Source: a virus. Taken from it: DNA of 64,000 nucleotides. Location: IMG/VR virus record IMGVR_UViG_3300025364_000003, positions 62,001-126,000 of that record; one strand, 5' to 3'. The notes beneath the pieces were generated by a model. That model did no database searches, was not told the DNA's origin, and was given only the letters and a program-made list of their open reading frames with translations. A program made the position numbers and the translations under genes. Positions 7,070 to 15,075 of the stretch are shown piece after piece; the stretch's first letter is position 1, and each line of letters opens with the position of its first letter.

Positions 7070-7852
7070 TCAAGCTTCGTCGAGGTCGTCCTCATCGTCG
7101 TCGTCTGCCGCTGCTGCTCGGGCCTGTTCGAAGCAGAGTCCCTTGGCAGTGAGATCGAAGTTGTAGAAGGTTCCGGCGACACCGAATCGGTTCTTGCGCA
7201 TCTCGCAGACTCGCTCCTCGTACTCGGGATCATAGGACAAATGAAGGTGACAGTCGACGATATGCTTGATCGTCTGCTTACCTGAGAATTCACCCTTCTT
7301 GTTCACGTGACCGATAAGGAACAGGGTGACCCAATTGTTCTTGGCATACTCAGTAAGCTTCTCTAGGGCCATGATCTGCTGCTTGTCCTTGCCAGGCGGA
7401 CGGCCCCGACCACCGGCCGGACGAACCGTAAGGCACTGGAGCGAATCCTGAATGAGGAAAAGCTGCTTGCCGGGGTGCTTAGCCCGGATGCGCTCGCAAT
7501 GTTCGATGATATCCTCGGCGTCTCGGTTGTACGACGGGATGAACCCATGCTTGAGGCTGAGACGCTTCGTCACACGGCGCACCTGGTAGAGGGACTCCTC
7601 ACCGGTGTTGACGATTACCTTGTGCCCCATGCGAGTCAGGTTGTCGGCCAACTGGAGCATTAGCGTGGTCTTGCCCGCACCGGGCCCACCGCTCACCAGA
7701 GAGACCGTACCGGCGATAATCCCATCGCCAGCGTAAAGCAGATCAATGTGCTGATGCCCCGTGGGGATCGCCACCTCCATCTGCGGGGGAACTTCGATAT
7801 CCAGAATGTTGCCATCGATATCGACGGTGGGCTGTCCGATTCCAAGCTTCAT
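7070..7852 (-). CDS. radA: RadA/Sms-like recombination ATPase
   Basis: 260 aa. Walker A GGPGAGKTT at 55-63, Walker B-like LFLIQDS near 132-138, and the RadA hallmark KNRFG at 220-224. It lacks both the N-terminal zinc finger and the C-terminal Lon-like domain of bacterial RadA (about 450 aa), so it is a core ATPase form with an acidic C-terminal tail. Family role: DnaB-type hexameric helicase promoting branch migration during recombination. SD AAGAGGG is present, with a promoter at 7901-7931. Confidence 0.85.
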   Translation of the reverse strand: MKLGIGQPTVDIDGNILDIEVPPQMEVAIPTGHQHIDLLYAGDGIIAGTVSLVSGGPGAGKTTLMLQLADNLTRMGHKVIVNTGEESLYQVRRVTKRLSLKHGFIPSYNRDAEDIIEHCERIRAKHPGKQLFLIQDSLQCLTVRPAGGRGRPPGKDKQQIMALEKLTEYAKNNWVTLFLIGHVNKKGEFSGKQTIKHIVDCHLHLSYDPEYEERVCEMRKNRFGVAGTFYNFDLTAKGLCFEQARAAAADDDDEDDLDEA

Positions 7853-7900
7853 GTTTCCCTCTTTCCTTTCGAGGCGACGCCGCCCCCTGATGTTGAATCG

Positions 7901-7931
7901 AATATAACTTATTCGTTCCGTGATTTAAACC
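7901..7931 (-). promoter_or_regulatory. promoter for radA-like gene
   Basis: Minus strand GGTTTA, 17 nt, GTTATATT. About 45 nt leader with a Shine-Dalgarno before ATG 7852, so this is the SD-led variant of the promoter class. Confidence 0.65.
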
Positions 7932-8100
7932 GTTTGTCGGATTTTCTTTGTGACAGCCAGGTGACAGCCAAAATGGCGGCTGACCTGCTCGCTGTCCAGA
8001 AGAACGAATATGACATATTCCTTCAGGTATGTGAACCGGATGGCGGGGAAATTTGTAAGTTATTGAGATCGCTGAAGAATGCAGAAAAAATCCTAAAAGG

Positions 8101-8131
8101 AGTTCATACCCATGGATACCGTTGTTATTCT
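8101..8131 (+). promoter_or_regulatory. promoter for tandem-HTH gene 8215
   Basis: AGTTCA, 17 nt, GTTATTCT. At the position where leaderless genes have ATG (37 nt on) there is ATT and then a stop after 4 codons; the mRNA leader is about 75 nt with a GGGCCCTAGGGGGGCC hairpin and SD AGGTAGGA. Confidence 0.55.
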
Positions 8132-8214
8132 CTAACCATTGACGGGCCCTAGGGGGGCCGCAAGGCAAAACCAACGGAAACCAAACAAAACTTTGTGAGA
8201 AAAAGGTAGGAATC

Positions 8215-8748
8215 ATGACTCAGGATCGACTTCGTAGCACGGGCCGCAAGCCCACTCTCGACGTGACCGGCATCCAGGCGCTCCTGGAGCGCTACATGGA
8301 CGGCAGCAACGTCTCCATCTCCACCCTCGCCGAGGAGCAGAGCCTCACCACGGCCACCGTCCGCAAGTACCTCAAGGCGGCAGGACTCACCCTGCCCCGA
8401 GGCCGAGCCGCTCTCAAGCCCCGTGAGGTGATCAGCGTGCGCACCCTCATGAACCGTATGTCCGTGGAGGATCTTCTCGGTTCGGGCCGTGTGGAGCTTC
8501 TGCGCCGCCGCCTGGAGCTGGGTCAGAGCATGACCAGCCTCGCCACCGAGTTCGGCCTCAGCCGTGACCGGATCCGCAAGTTCCGGGACGAGTCGGGTCT
8601 GGCCCCGGAGGTCAGTGCGGAGGCCGAGGCGCCCGAGAGCCCCGAGGAGCCCACGGTCGAGGAGTCGGCCGAGGAGTCGGCCGAGGAGGCGGTGGCCGAG
8701 ACCACCGAGGATGCCATGGAGACGGCCGAAAGCACCGAGCGGGTCTGA
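8215..8748 (+). CDS. tandem-HTH protein with acidic tail (paralogue of 27402)
   Basis: 177 aa. Two helix-turn-helix-like segments: STLAEEQSLTTATVRKYLK (about 37-55) and SMTSLATEFGLSRDRIRKF (about 105-123). The second resembles the sigma-70 region 4.2 helix pattern (EFGVTRERIRQI in bacterial sigmas). The last about 45 residues are Glu/Ala-rich acidic repeats. It shares TGRKPxLDxTGxxxLLxRY, LPRGRAAL and EDLLGxGRVELL with the protein at 27402. Strong GC3 codon bias suggests high expression. Possible detached sigma-4-like partner of the truncated phage sigma factors; otherwise a DNA-binding regulator. Confidence 0.75.
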   Translation: MTQDRLRSTGRKPTLDVTGIQALLERYMDGSNVSISTLAEEQSLTTATVRKYLKAAGLTLPRGRAALKPREVISVRTLMNRMSVEDLLGSGRVELLRRRLELGQSMTSLATEFGLSRDRIRKFRDESGLAPEVSAEAEAPESPEEPTVEESAEESAEEAVAETTEDAMETAESTERV

Positions 8749-8800
8749 GCCAGACTTAGCTGAAAACTAAGAAAGCTTGAAGCTAGAAAACTAAGAAAAA

Positions 8801-8838
8801 AGGACCCTTGGTCGAAAGGCCAAGGGTTCGTTGTGTTT
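8801..8838 (+). terminator. intrinsic terminator
   Basis: ACCCTTGG / CCAAGGGT hairpin with TCGAAAGG loop followed by TCGTTGTGTTT, after the tandem-HTH gene. Confidence 0.7.
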
Positions 8839-8878
8839 AACACTTGATAATAGTTCTTGATAGTTTTATTATAAAAGC

Positions 8879-8915
8879 TGTTCAGTAGTTGGACGTCCTG
8901 TGATAGATTTGTACT
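8879..8915 (+). promoter_or_regulatory. leaderless-type promoter
   Basis: TGTTCA, 17 nt, GATAGATT, ATG at 8916, exactly 37 nt from the first base. Confidence 0.6.
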
Positions 8916-9926
8916 ATGGCAAGATCACGAAGAATTTCCAGAAAGAAGACTCCCGAGGTTGTGATTGCCGAGGGTGTTCTAACGAAAACAATTCCTGGAG
9001 ACCTTATCGATAGATTTGAGGTGCCAGAAGGCACTCGTGTTAAAATTGCACGTATTATCAATACGCCGATCGGACTACGTTTTCGTATCATTAATACGAC
9101 CAGGTGGATCCCCCAGGACAGTATCAACTGTGATTTCGATCATAATCTAATCGTCGATTATGTAAAAATCGCAAATGAAAACAGAAACAGGAAATTGACT
9201 CAGTCTGGGGACGGCTTTAACTCTAAAGGGTACAAACCTGATAAGGAGTTTGTTAGAACTGACAGTGTCTCAAGAAGGAGACATGGTAAACAAGGAAGGA
9301 CTAAAACCATGGATAAGAAAGACCTAAAAGATGCTATTGTAGCACTAACTACCGGGGACCGTGTCTCTGTGACGTTTCTTAGCACAATGCCTGGCGGTGC
9401 TTCAAACACCCGTTATGATGGCATTCGTGGCTTTGCTGGCAAGACCGTTGAGGCGACTCTTGTTGAGACGAAGAAGGGACGTGGCAAGGGCGGTTCCCAG
9501 CTGATGGTTCTCAAGACCGATGATGGTGAGAATTTTACGACTGGCACCCCACACTCTGATGTGATTCTGAACTTCACTACTCCTGCGGGTATGGTTGGTC
9601 ATGAGTCCGAGGCGGATGCTCCGAAGTCGTTCGAGACCAATGCTGGTCAGGCAGCTGAGTTGAAGGAGCAGTTCAAGAACCTCGTGGGCACTGTTGGTGC
9701 CACTGTCCGTGTTCAGTCCACCGAAAGTGAATACACGGGTGATTTCACGGTAACCGAAGTGGAGCAGCTCCGTGGCCGACACGGTCAGATTAGACTCCAT
9801 CTACAGGGTGACGATGGTCGGAACTTTACGCTCTGGAGCTACCGTCACAGTGGTGTGGTTACCAGTTTTGAAGTCCTTACTGAGGGCACCACACAGTCTG
9901 CATCTACGAGCACCGAGGCTGCTTGA
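8916..9926 (+). CDS. hypothetical beta-rich protein, possibly two domains or two starts
   Basis: 336 aa, unrecognised. Residues 1-95 form a basic SH3-like unit (EGTRVKIARIINTPIGLRF), followed by a basic linker. From Met132 (9309, preceded by AAGGAAGGA) a second part with two similar beta units (TGDRVSVTFLS and GATVRVQSTESEYTGDF) follows. Codon use becomes GC-richer in the second part, so fusion of two genes or internal initiation at 9309 is possible. Leaderless start by promoter spacing. Confidence 0.65.
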   Translation: MARSRRISRKKTPEVVIAEGVLTKTIPGDLIDRFEVPEGTRVKIARIINTPIGLRFRIINTTRWIPQDSINCDFDHNLIVDYVKIANENRNRKLTQSGDGFNSKGYKPDKEFVRTDSVSRRRHGKQGRTKTMDKKDLKDAIVALTTGDRVSVTFLSTMPGGASNTRYDGIRGFAGKTVEATLVETKKGRGKGGSQLMVLKTDDGENFTTGTPHSDVILNFTTPAGMVGHESEADAPKSFETNAGQAAELKEQFKNLVGTVGATVRVQSTESEYTGDFTVTEVEQLRGRHGQIRLHLQGDDGRNFTLWSYRHSGVVTSFEVLTEGTTQSASTSTEAA

Positions 9927-10200
9927 GAATTGCAGTAGCAGACTCATAGGGTTTGATAGGTTTCTGTATCTTACTCTTTAGGGCAAGAGCCCGTAGATTC
10001 CCCGGAGGTTGCACCCAAACAGCACGGATAAGGCCGGGTGCTGACTTGGTCCAACGGAAATAAAATTCTGGCCTTAATAGTCTTCTTGGCCTGCCCCCAC
10101 CTAGAAGATGAAGTCGCCTGGGGGAAGTCTTGGTCATGCGGGAGTGCAACCCTGATCTTGTCCAAGGCGAGCGCTCTACGGCCCTCTGAGGGCTTTTAAT
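9927..10200. other. non-coding 3' region
   Basis: 274 nt without a supported gene. It contains short GC hairpins (GGGCAAGAGCCC at 9982-9993; GGCCCTCTGAGGGC near 10180) and may be a structured 3' UTR ended by the terminator at 10201. Minus-strand frames here lack a promoter, an SD and good starts. Confidence 0.4.
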
Positions 10201-10236
10201 AAAGAACCGGGCTCCTGGCCCGGTTCTTTTATTTTG
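10201..10236. terminator. bidirectional terminator
   Basis: AAAGAACCGGG ... CCCGGTTCTTTTATTTT; A-run on the left and T-run on the right serve both the plus-strand transcript and the convergent minus-strand gene at 10323. Confidence 0.85.
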
Positions 10237-10322
10237 GCGGTCCTGAAAGCTTCTCAGACGTTCAAGAGGACCATCTCCATCGGGTGGCTTTCCGGGATCG
10301 GTCTCATCTCTGGGAGATATTC

Positions 10323-11081
10323 TTATTCCTTTGGGAAGAGGGTTTTGACCCTCTTATTCAAGCTGGCCAGCTTCATCATCTCGCTGTAGAGTTGACCCAC
10401 TTGATTCTGGGTAGCAGTTTTATTGTTGATATCCTTGAGGTACTGTTCCAGCTCTTGGATCAGATTTGTCACCTGGTTGCAGACGGCCATCTTTCGGTTT
10501 GTCTGTTGAGCAAGTCTGCGGGCCTTTCTCTTTTCCTGAGCTTCGCCCCAATTACCGTTTTCCTTTTGTTCCTTGACCCAAGCCTTGCGGGCTTCCTTAT
10601 AAGCTGGAAGAAATCGGCGTTCCTCTAGGACTTCAAGCTTCCTACGGGTTTTCTGCCAGTCGGGATGCCGATGCGTTTCGCTCGGACCATCCACCTCATC
10701 GGTCATGTATCGAAGATGGGGAGCGCCTTTCACCCAAACGATGGTCTTGAAGAAGGACCAGCCTCCCATACGGAGGAACACCTGGCCAGAAGGTGTAATT
10801 GCAAAATTAATCCTGGCATAAGACATGTTCTTAGCCCAATGATTTACTGACTTTTCGACCTCATAAGGCTTAAAATTTGGGTCGGCCTTCTCGGTTCGTT
10901 CTATAGCTTTCAAAAATTCACGGGATGTTCCAGAGAACAATCGAATGTCGTCGTAACAGTAAAGAACCCCGTGGTGTCGAGCGTACTCATTGGCATATTT
11001 CCAAAGGTCAGGAGCCGGAGGAGCCTTGTAAGACTTATAGCAGGGTAGCAGTTCGATTTCGTAGTTCTTTTTATTGTTCAT
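10323..11081 (-). CDS. hypothetical protein with C-terminal coiled coil
   Basis: 252 aa, unrecognised. The N-terminal half is mixed alpha/beta with GQVFLRMGGWSFFKTIVWV. From about residue 145 the protein is highly charged and helical (KEQKENGNWGEAQEKRKARR, then leucine-spaced helices), likely coiled coil. Its ATG overlaps the stop of the upstream small gene (TAATG), so translation is coupled. Confidence 0.7.
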   Translation of the reverse strand: MNNKKNYEIELLPCYKSYKAPPAPDLWKYANEYARHHGVLYCYDDIRLFSGTSREFLKAIERTEKADPNFKPYEVEKSVNHWAKNMSYARINFAITPSGQVFLRMGGWSFFKTIVWVKGAPHLRYMTDEVDGPSETHRHPDWQKTRRKLEVLEERRFLPAYKEARKAWVKEQKENGNWGEAQEKRKARRLAQQTNRKMAVCNQVTNLIQELEQYLKDINNKTATQNQVGQLYSEMMKLASLNKRVKTLFPKE

Positions 11082-11245
11082 TATTGCTTCACTTCCTTGG
11101 CGTTAACCGTAGTAGAGATTGAAAAGGTACGAAGTACAGTGCCCTCATAATTCGAGACCTGAACCACTACGGTATCATCCTTGAGCGAGATGACACTGGT
11201 AGGATAATTCCGTAGCTTTGCAGCCATGTGGTAATCGCATACCAC
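11081..11245 (-). CDS. small hypothetical protein
   Basis: 54 aa from GTG 11245 or 48 aa from ATG 11227; the protein-like stretch CDYHMAAKLRNYPTSV favours the GTG. Beta-strand pattern DDTVVVQVSNYEGTVLRTFSI. The transcript starts from the promoter at 11280-11310, and GGGAG lies 13 nt before the GTG. The stop overlaps the next ATG. Confidence 0.6.
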   Translation of the reverse strand: MVCDYHMAAKLRNYPTSVISLKDDTVVVQVSNYEGTVLRTFSISTTVNAKEVKQ

Positions 11246-11279
11246 TTTACCATTTCGACTCCCTTTTCTGGGTATCTGA

Positions 11280-11310
11280 AATATACGATATTCAAGGGAA
11301 AGTATGAACC
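11280..11310 (-). promoter_or_regulatory. consensus promoter
   Basis: Minus strand GGTTCA, 18 nt, GTATATT; followed by AAAGGGAG, so it is the SD-led variant serving 11245-10323. Confidence 0.7.
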
Positions 11311-11316
11311 AGATAA

Positions 11317-11352
11317 CGAAAAAAGGCGCCTCCCTAAACGGGGACGCCTTGG
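11317..11352 (-). terminator. intrinsic terminator
   Basis: Minus strand AAGGCGTCCC / GGGAGGCGCCTT hairpin followed by TTTTTTCG, ending the operon that finishes at 11375. Confidence 0.85.
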
Positions 11353-11374
11353 TGGCTACTGCTCAAGTGTTCAG

Positions 11375-11743
11375 TTAGCCCCAATCCTCCAGCGCCTTCT
11401 TTACGTCTGCATGGTAGTCCCCCTCATAGGTACCTCTGCCCTTGTGTCCCTCATCGGTGGCCACCACATAGAGATCCTCTGAGCCGTTATTTAGCTCCAC
11501 CCACTGGACAACTGCACCCAGGTAGGGAACCCCATCCCTGTCTTCGGTGGAATAATATTTCGCATCCTGAGGGTCCAGGGGAAAATAAATACGGTCACCT
11601 GGTCGAGGCACGATCGGATATCCAGCTTCGGCATGAACAGAGACGGGTCGGAAAGGATTTTCTCCCCTGAGCTTGGCCATCCTGATCTTTAGGTCTCGGT
11701 TGGCGAAGCCCTCATAATAAATAATATTAAGCTTATGCACCAT
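11375..11743 (-). CDS. hypothetical beta-rich protein
   Basis: 122 aa from ATG 11743, which overlaps the upstream stop by 11 nt. The middle has RPGDRIYFPLDPQDAKYY and VPYLGAVVQWVEL, an SH3-like barrel pattern with a basic N-terminal part. No family recognised. Last gene of the 12774-11375 operon. Confidence 0.65.
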   Translation of the reverse strand: MVHKLNIIYYEGFANRDLKIRMAKLRGENPFRPVSVHAEAGYPIVPRPGDRIYFPLDPQDAKYYSTEDRDGVPYLGAVVQWVELNNGSEDLYVVATDEGHKGRGTYEGDYHADVKKALEDWG

Positions 11744-11942
11744 CAACCTCGACAAACTTATCCGGGGGGTAACAAACCATCAACGAATACCCATTATCCC
11801 ATTCTACGGAAATCTGCCAAAACTGTTGTGGAGCGCCGAGGTAAATTAGTTCCGCTGAGGTGACCGTTCCTTCGGTGCCAGGAGGGATACCCTCTGGGTC
11901 GTCCATTTCGATAAGACGAATTCTCTGTCCTGTTTTAACCAT
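11733..11942 (-). CDS. DUF4314-like protein
   Basis: 69 aa. KTGQRIRLIEMDDPEGIPPGTEGTV and VEWDNGYSLMV match the small SH3-like DUF4314 family (GxRVRL-x-x-MDDP, PGxEGTV, V-x-WDNG). Function unknown for the family. ATG 11942 has GGAGAACAA upstream and overlaps the preceding stop as TAATG. Confidence 0.75.
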   Translation of the reverse strand: MVKTGQRIRLIEMDDPEGIPPGTEGTVTSAELIYLGAPQQFWQISVEWDNGYSLMVCYPPDKFVEVDGA

Positions 11943-12493
11943 TATTTGTTCTCCGGTCCTGTGCAATCGCTTGCATCATGGATAAGGTCAGTATAGCAGT
12001 ACCAGTCCCCCTGGTCAAGCTGATTATATTCGCCCTCGGAAACCGACCACGTAGCCGTTTGGCCTCGATAGGCAATGTCGACCGTCCAATACTCGGGATA
12101 GGTCGTACAGCTTGTGTGACCGTCCGAATCCGTAGTGCAACGAGTCTCCGGGGGGTGATACTCCTTGGAAGTGACCACACCCTCCTGAATATCAGTAAAA
12201 TACTGATATACGGACAATCCAATCATTCCAACAATGAACAAGAAAATCCCGCCAATGGCTAGGTTGTGAAAGCTCGGCATTGCCGGTATAGAAGGCATTG
12301 CTGGCATAGAGAAATGCCGGCGAGACAAAGAATGCTTAAGCGAAGCCTTTTTTTCCTTGGTGCGACGAAGTTCCTCTTCGGCCTTTCGGACCTTTTCGAA
12401 CATTTCCTCATCGTCAGCCTTGGCTCTCGCCAGCTCATCACGGAGCCTGGCGATTTCCTTTTCTTTGGCTGCCAGCGTAGGGTCTCTGTACAT
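11942..12493 (-). CDS. single-pass membrane protein with coiled coil
   Basis: 183 aa from ATG 12493 (TAATG junction). Residues 5-50 are charged helical coiled coil (KEKEIARLRDELARAKADDE), then a proline repeat (MPAMPSIPAMPS), then one transmembrane helix AIGGIFLFIVGMIGLSVY, and a C-terminal soluble domain with four cysteines (RCTTDSDGHTSCTT, DWYCYTD, ASDC) suited to disulfides if exported. The likely orientation is N-in with the domain outside the cytoplasm. Confidence 0.7.
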   Translation of the reverse strand: MYRDPTLAAKEKEIARLRDELARAKADDEEMFEKVRKAEEELRRTKEKKASLKHSLSRRHFSMPAMPSIPAMPSFHNLAIGGIFLFIVGMIGLSVYQYFTDIQEGVVTSKEYHPPETRCTTDSDGHTSCTTYPEYWTVDIAYRGQTATWSVSEGEYNQLDQGDWYCYTDLIHDASDCTGPENK

Positions 12494-12774
12494 TAGCGCA
12501 CCTTTGCTGAAAGGGGCCAGTACCAAGGGTACCGATGGAAATAGCCAGAGACGAAACCGCCCCTGCCCAGCTTTGGAAGCTTCATTCCATTTGGGTCGTC
12601 CGCCTCGTCTGGGGGATGCTGGCACTTGTGCCCGGCGATCATCAGTGCTTTTGGCTCCTCCAGGAGCAGAGACACGAAGTGTAGGTTGAGCCATCCAGAA
12701 CGGTCAACATGGAACGTAAGATAAAAGGGACCGACTTTTACATCGGTCTCGATATCATGTCGCTTGCGGTTCAT
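12493..12774 (-). CDS. hypothetical protein
   Basis: 93 aa, unrecognised. Begins MNRKRHDIETDVKVGPFYL with beta strands (FYLTFHVDRSGWLNLHFVSL). Weak SD. Stop overlaps the next start (TAATG). Member of the 12774-11375 operon. Confidence 0.6.
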   Translation of the reverse strand: MNRKRHDIETDVKVGPFYLTFHVDRSGWLNLHFVSLLLEEPKALMIAGHKCQHPPDEADDPNGMKLPKLGRGGFVSGYFHRYPWYWPLSAKVR

Positions 12775-12785
12775 TTTATACTAGT

Positions 12786-13090
12786 CTAATAAGAGGTATT
12801 GAGGATGCACTCGTGAAAATGATAGTTCGATTCGGAGATGTAAGCCCTGGGCAATCGGACCTTCTCCTGGGCCATGTGCTTGCACATGGCTTCTTCGGCC
12901 TTTTCTTCGGAGCTGAAGACGCCCAGGAAAGTCATATCCTTGTCGGGGTGCGACTCTACGTAGGTAACTGCCCACACTTCCTGATCATCGTCCTCGTCCT
13001 GGACGTATTTGGTGGAAAAATCCTCCTGAAGGATTTTGCTCTTGAACTCGATGATACATCATCGCCCAGGACCGCCGTTGCCCGCCTCAT
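12786..13090 (-). pseudogene. small gene with apparent -1 frameshift
   Basis: From ATG 13090 the frame reads MRRATAVLGDDV; the natural continuation (IIEFKSKILQEDFSTKYV, then an acidic linker, WAVTYVESHPDKDMTFLG and SSEEKAEEAM) is in the -1 frame with no start codon except a GTG at 12977. Joining the frames at about 13055 gives one coherent protein of about 100 aa. Upstream AGTTCA-18-GTATCCT fits a promoter. Either a one-base deletion (real or assembly) or recoding; no classic slippery heptamer is present. The minimal intact ORF is 12786-12977 (63 aa). Confidence 0.5.
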
Positions 13091-13168
13091 GATGTAAAAA
13101 TAGGATACCACATGGGCATCCTGTTTTGAACTCATTAACGGATTTTGCGGACAAGAACCTCGTGGAAA

Positions 13169-13303
13169 TCAAAACACCTCGATCACGAGGACGTAGCGGT
13201 CGCTGTGCCTGGTATAGAGCTTGCTCTTGGCGTGAGCCTCAGAACGAGCCTTGGTACGCCACCAGTGCTTGACGCCATCGATGCTATAGTGTAGTTCGAA
13301 CAT
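13169..13303 (-). CDS. small hypothetical protein
   Basis: 44 aa, MFELHYSIDGVKHWW onward, alpha/beta, basic. SD GGGAG 8 nt before ATG. A promoter-like GTTCGA-18-GATTCTC lies about 55 nt upstream. Unrecognised. Confidence 0.6.
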   Translation of the reverse strand: MFELHYSIDGVKHWWRTKARSEAHAKSKLYTRHSDRYVLVIEVF

Positions 13304-13478
13304 TTCACACTCCCGTAAGATGTGCGAGAATCGTTGCCGTGGTACAGGGGTCGAACGACCCCAACCGCCACATGAGTTTAAACATCCAGAGTCGCATCCT
13401 TTCTTTTCCTCTCATTAGTCCTTATAAGGTAGCACAGCTAGAGGAAGATGTAAACCTATTTTAGGATATTGGTGATTC

Positions 13479-13853
13479 TCAGAACGTGGAGGTATCGATA
13501 TAGCCACGACGGAAATAGTTGGCCAAAGCCTTGGTCTCATCCGAAGTGAGCTTGTCCAGAGCCTTCGCCACCAGGTTATCAGCGTCCTTACTGTAGGGGC
13601 TCCTGATGGAGTAGGTAGCACCGACCTCGGCTCTAAGAGCATCGGTCACAGCCTTGCCGCCTCGCTCCTCCAGTTGACAGAGGCTCGGGGCGACCCGCCA
13701 CTTGGCTCCAACCTTGGTTCGACCGCCCCTTCCTCGGCCCTCCAGAGTCTGGACCAGCAAGGTCTTTCTGTTGATCTTCACGATCTGACCAAGGGTCTGT
13801 TCGCCGTTCGGACGTCCGAACGTGACCACATCATCGATTCTGAATCCACTCAT
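13479..13853 (-). CDS. hypothetical protein with SH3-like N-terminus
   Basis: 124 aa. Residues 1-50 (DDVVTFGRPNGEQTLGQIV, TLLVQTLEGRG) look like a KOW/SH3-type barrel; the C-terminal half is helical and ends SDETKALANYFRRGYIDTS. GC-rich codon use. SD AAAGGTAAT upstream. No family name assigned. Confidence 0.65.
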   Translation of the reverse strand: MSGFRIDDVVTFGRPNGEQTLGQIVKINRKTLLVQTLEGRGRGGRTKVGAKWRVAPSLCQLEERGGKAVTDALRAEVGATYSIRSPYSKDADNLVAKALDKLTSDETKALANYFRRGYIDTSTF

Positions 13854-13864
13854 TTTATTACCTT

Positions 13865-14092
13865 TCAGTCTAGGGGACCTTCCCCGTCATTGGGGGCAAG
13901 CCCTCGAAATTCGTTGCAGAGGTGGAAGAAATCCGTGAGACTATGCCGCTTTGCAAACAAAACTCGGTCTCCCACAAGGCCAACCTCGAAGGTACCGCCG
14001 GTATTTCGAGCGATGCGCTGCTCGAAGGTAACCCTACCAAGCTTATTCTGCTCGGCGATTTCCTTCACATCCTCATGAGTTAGACTTGCCAT
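13865..14092 (-). CDS. hypothetical protein
   Basis: 75 aa from ATG 14092, chosen for GAGGAAAA just upstream. Begins MASLTHEDVKEIAEQNK, then beta strands with TFEVGLVGDRVLFAK. Small nucleic-acid-binding-like fold possible, not recognised. Same operon direction as its neighbours. Confidence 0.6.
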   Translation of the reverse strand: MASLTHEDVKEIAEQNKLGRVTFEQRIARNTGGTFEVGLVGDRVLFAKRHSLTDFFHLCNEFRGLAPNDGEGPLD

Positions 14093-14179
14093 GTTTTCCT
14101 CAGGAGCAGTTAGGAACCTTCGGACCATCGGGTTTGGAAAATAGCGAGATGACTTCGAAATGGTCCGGATGTTGAGATC

Positions 14180-14361
14180 TTACTCCTGGACCTGGTGCGT
14201 CTCCTGGGTCTCCACAGCACGCTCTGCGATGCTCAGCCCCCACCAGATAGCATATCCGATACCACCCATGGTCGCCAGGCTCAACATGATACAAAAAGCG
14301 AACCAGAGCCCAAACCGAACCCAACTCGCTTAAACGTCCTGCCAAAATGATCTTCCCTCAT
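14180..14361 (-). pseudogene. small membrane protein gene with apparent -1 frameshift
   Basis: ATG 14361 has an excellent SD (AAGAAGGA, 7 nt) and reads MREDHFGRTFKR before going out of frame and stopping. The -1 frame continues WVRFGLWFAFCIMLSLATMG, a transmembrane segment, and ends AERAVETQETHQVQE at 14180. The joined product would be about 60 aa with a basic N-terminus and one or two hydrophobic helices. Alternatively two tiny ORFs overlap at ATGTTGA (14287). The join lies at a GTTGGG run. Confidence 0.45.
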
Positions 14362-14373
14362 TTTATTCCTTCT

Positions 14374-14988
14374 TCAGTTGGAAGCCGCATGGCTTCCATC
14401 TTCGTTCAACCAAGGGCACTTCTCGTTGTAGAGAGCCGTAGCCTTGTCGCCCAGCTTCTCCATGAGAGAGCGAATCTCATTCATCCGTCGATTGCCAGCT
14501 GCGTAGACGCTGTAGTCATCGGAGTAGTGGTAATACCAATCGTGATTGGTGACCAGGCGCTCGAACTTTTCCCAATCCGTCTCGATCATGGTCTCCCAAA
14601 CCGTGAACACGTCATGGACAGCTGCCGGGTAGGTACAACCGTCGACCGACGGCAGCTTTCCCTGAAGCTCTCCAAGCTTACGGTTACGGGCATCACGGAG
14701 GAGCTTTTCCTCGCAGCGAATGTCCTCCGCACGGCCACGGTAGCGCTTCTGGAACCTCGGAAGCTTTTCCAGCTCTTGGATCCTTCGTCGGCACTCCTCG
14801 TCCACCGGAGCTGTCAACTTCTTCCAGGCATCGGACTTGCGCTGGTTAGCCTCGCCGCAGCGCTTGACGGCTTCCTCACGGAGAGCTGTGCGCTCCGTCT
14901 TGGACAGCTGCTTGTAATCCTCGAAGTAATAGCTCTGGCCATCGACTCGGACGAAATCGAAAAACTGACCGAAGGTGTGCCTGTACAT
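14374..14988 (-). CDS. hypothetical helical protein
   Basis: 204 aa, unrecognised. Long charged helices (residues 28-110, SKTERTALREEAVKRCGEA and RRRIQELEKLPRFQ) followed by an aromatic segment HDWYYHYSDDYSVYAAG. SD AGAGGAG 8 nt before ATG and a consensus promoter upstream. First gene of the operon reaching 13479. Confidence 0.7.
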   Translation of the reverse strand: MYRHTFGQFFDFVRVDGQSYYFEDYKQLSKTERTALREEAVKRCGEANQRKSDAWKKLTAPVDEECRRRIQELEKLPRFQKRYRGRAEDIRCEEKLLRDARNRKLGELQGKLPSVDGCTYPAAVHDVFTVWETMIETDWEKFERLVTNHDWYYHYSDDYSVYAAGNRRMNEIRSLMEKLGDKATALYNEKCPWLNEDGSHAASN

Positions 14989-15019
14989 TCGCTATCTCCT
15001 CTTTCCTTGATATGCTACG

Positions 15020-15050
15020 AATATAGCATATTGCCAGAGGGGTTTGAACC
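15020..15050 (-). promoter_or_regulatory. consensus promoter
   Basis: Minus strand GGTTCA, 17 nt, GCTATATT; about 30-nt leader with AGAGGAG before ATG 14988. Confidence 0.75.
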
Positions 15051-15075
15051 TATTAGCAAAAGGTTTGGGTTACAG

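Noticed and set aside
7973-8152. Possible 59-aa plus-strand ORF in the radA/8215 divergent region
   Set aside because: No promoter, no SD, and its end runs through the promoter of 8215; likely chance.
9904-10137. Minus-strand ORF of about 78 codons after the 8916 gene
   Set aside because: Overlaps the 3' end of 8916-9926, has no SD or promoter, and lies beyond a bidirectional terminator.
13340-13370. GGGGTCGTTCGACCCC hairpin resembling a T arm
   Set aside because: No acceptor, D or anticodon arms around it; not a tRNA. It overlaps a plausible promoter for 13303.
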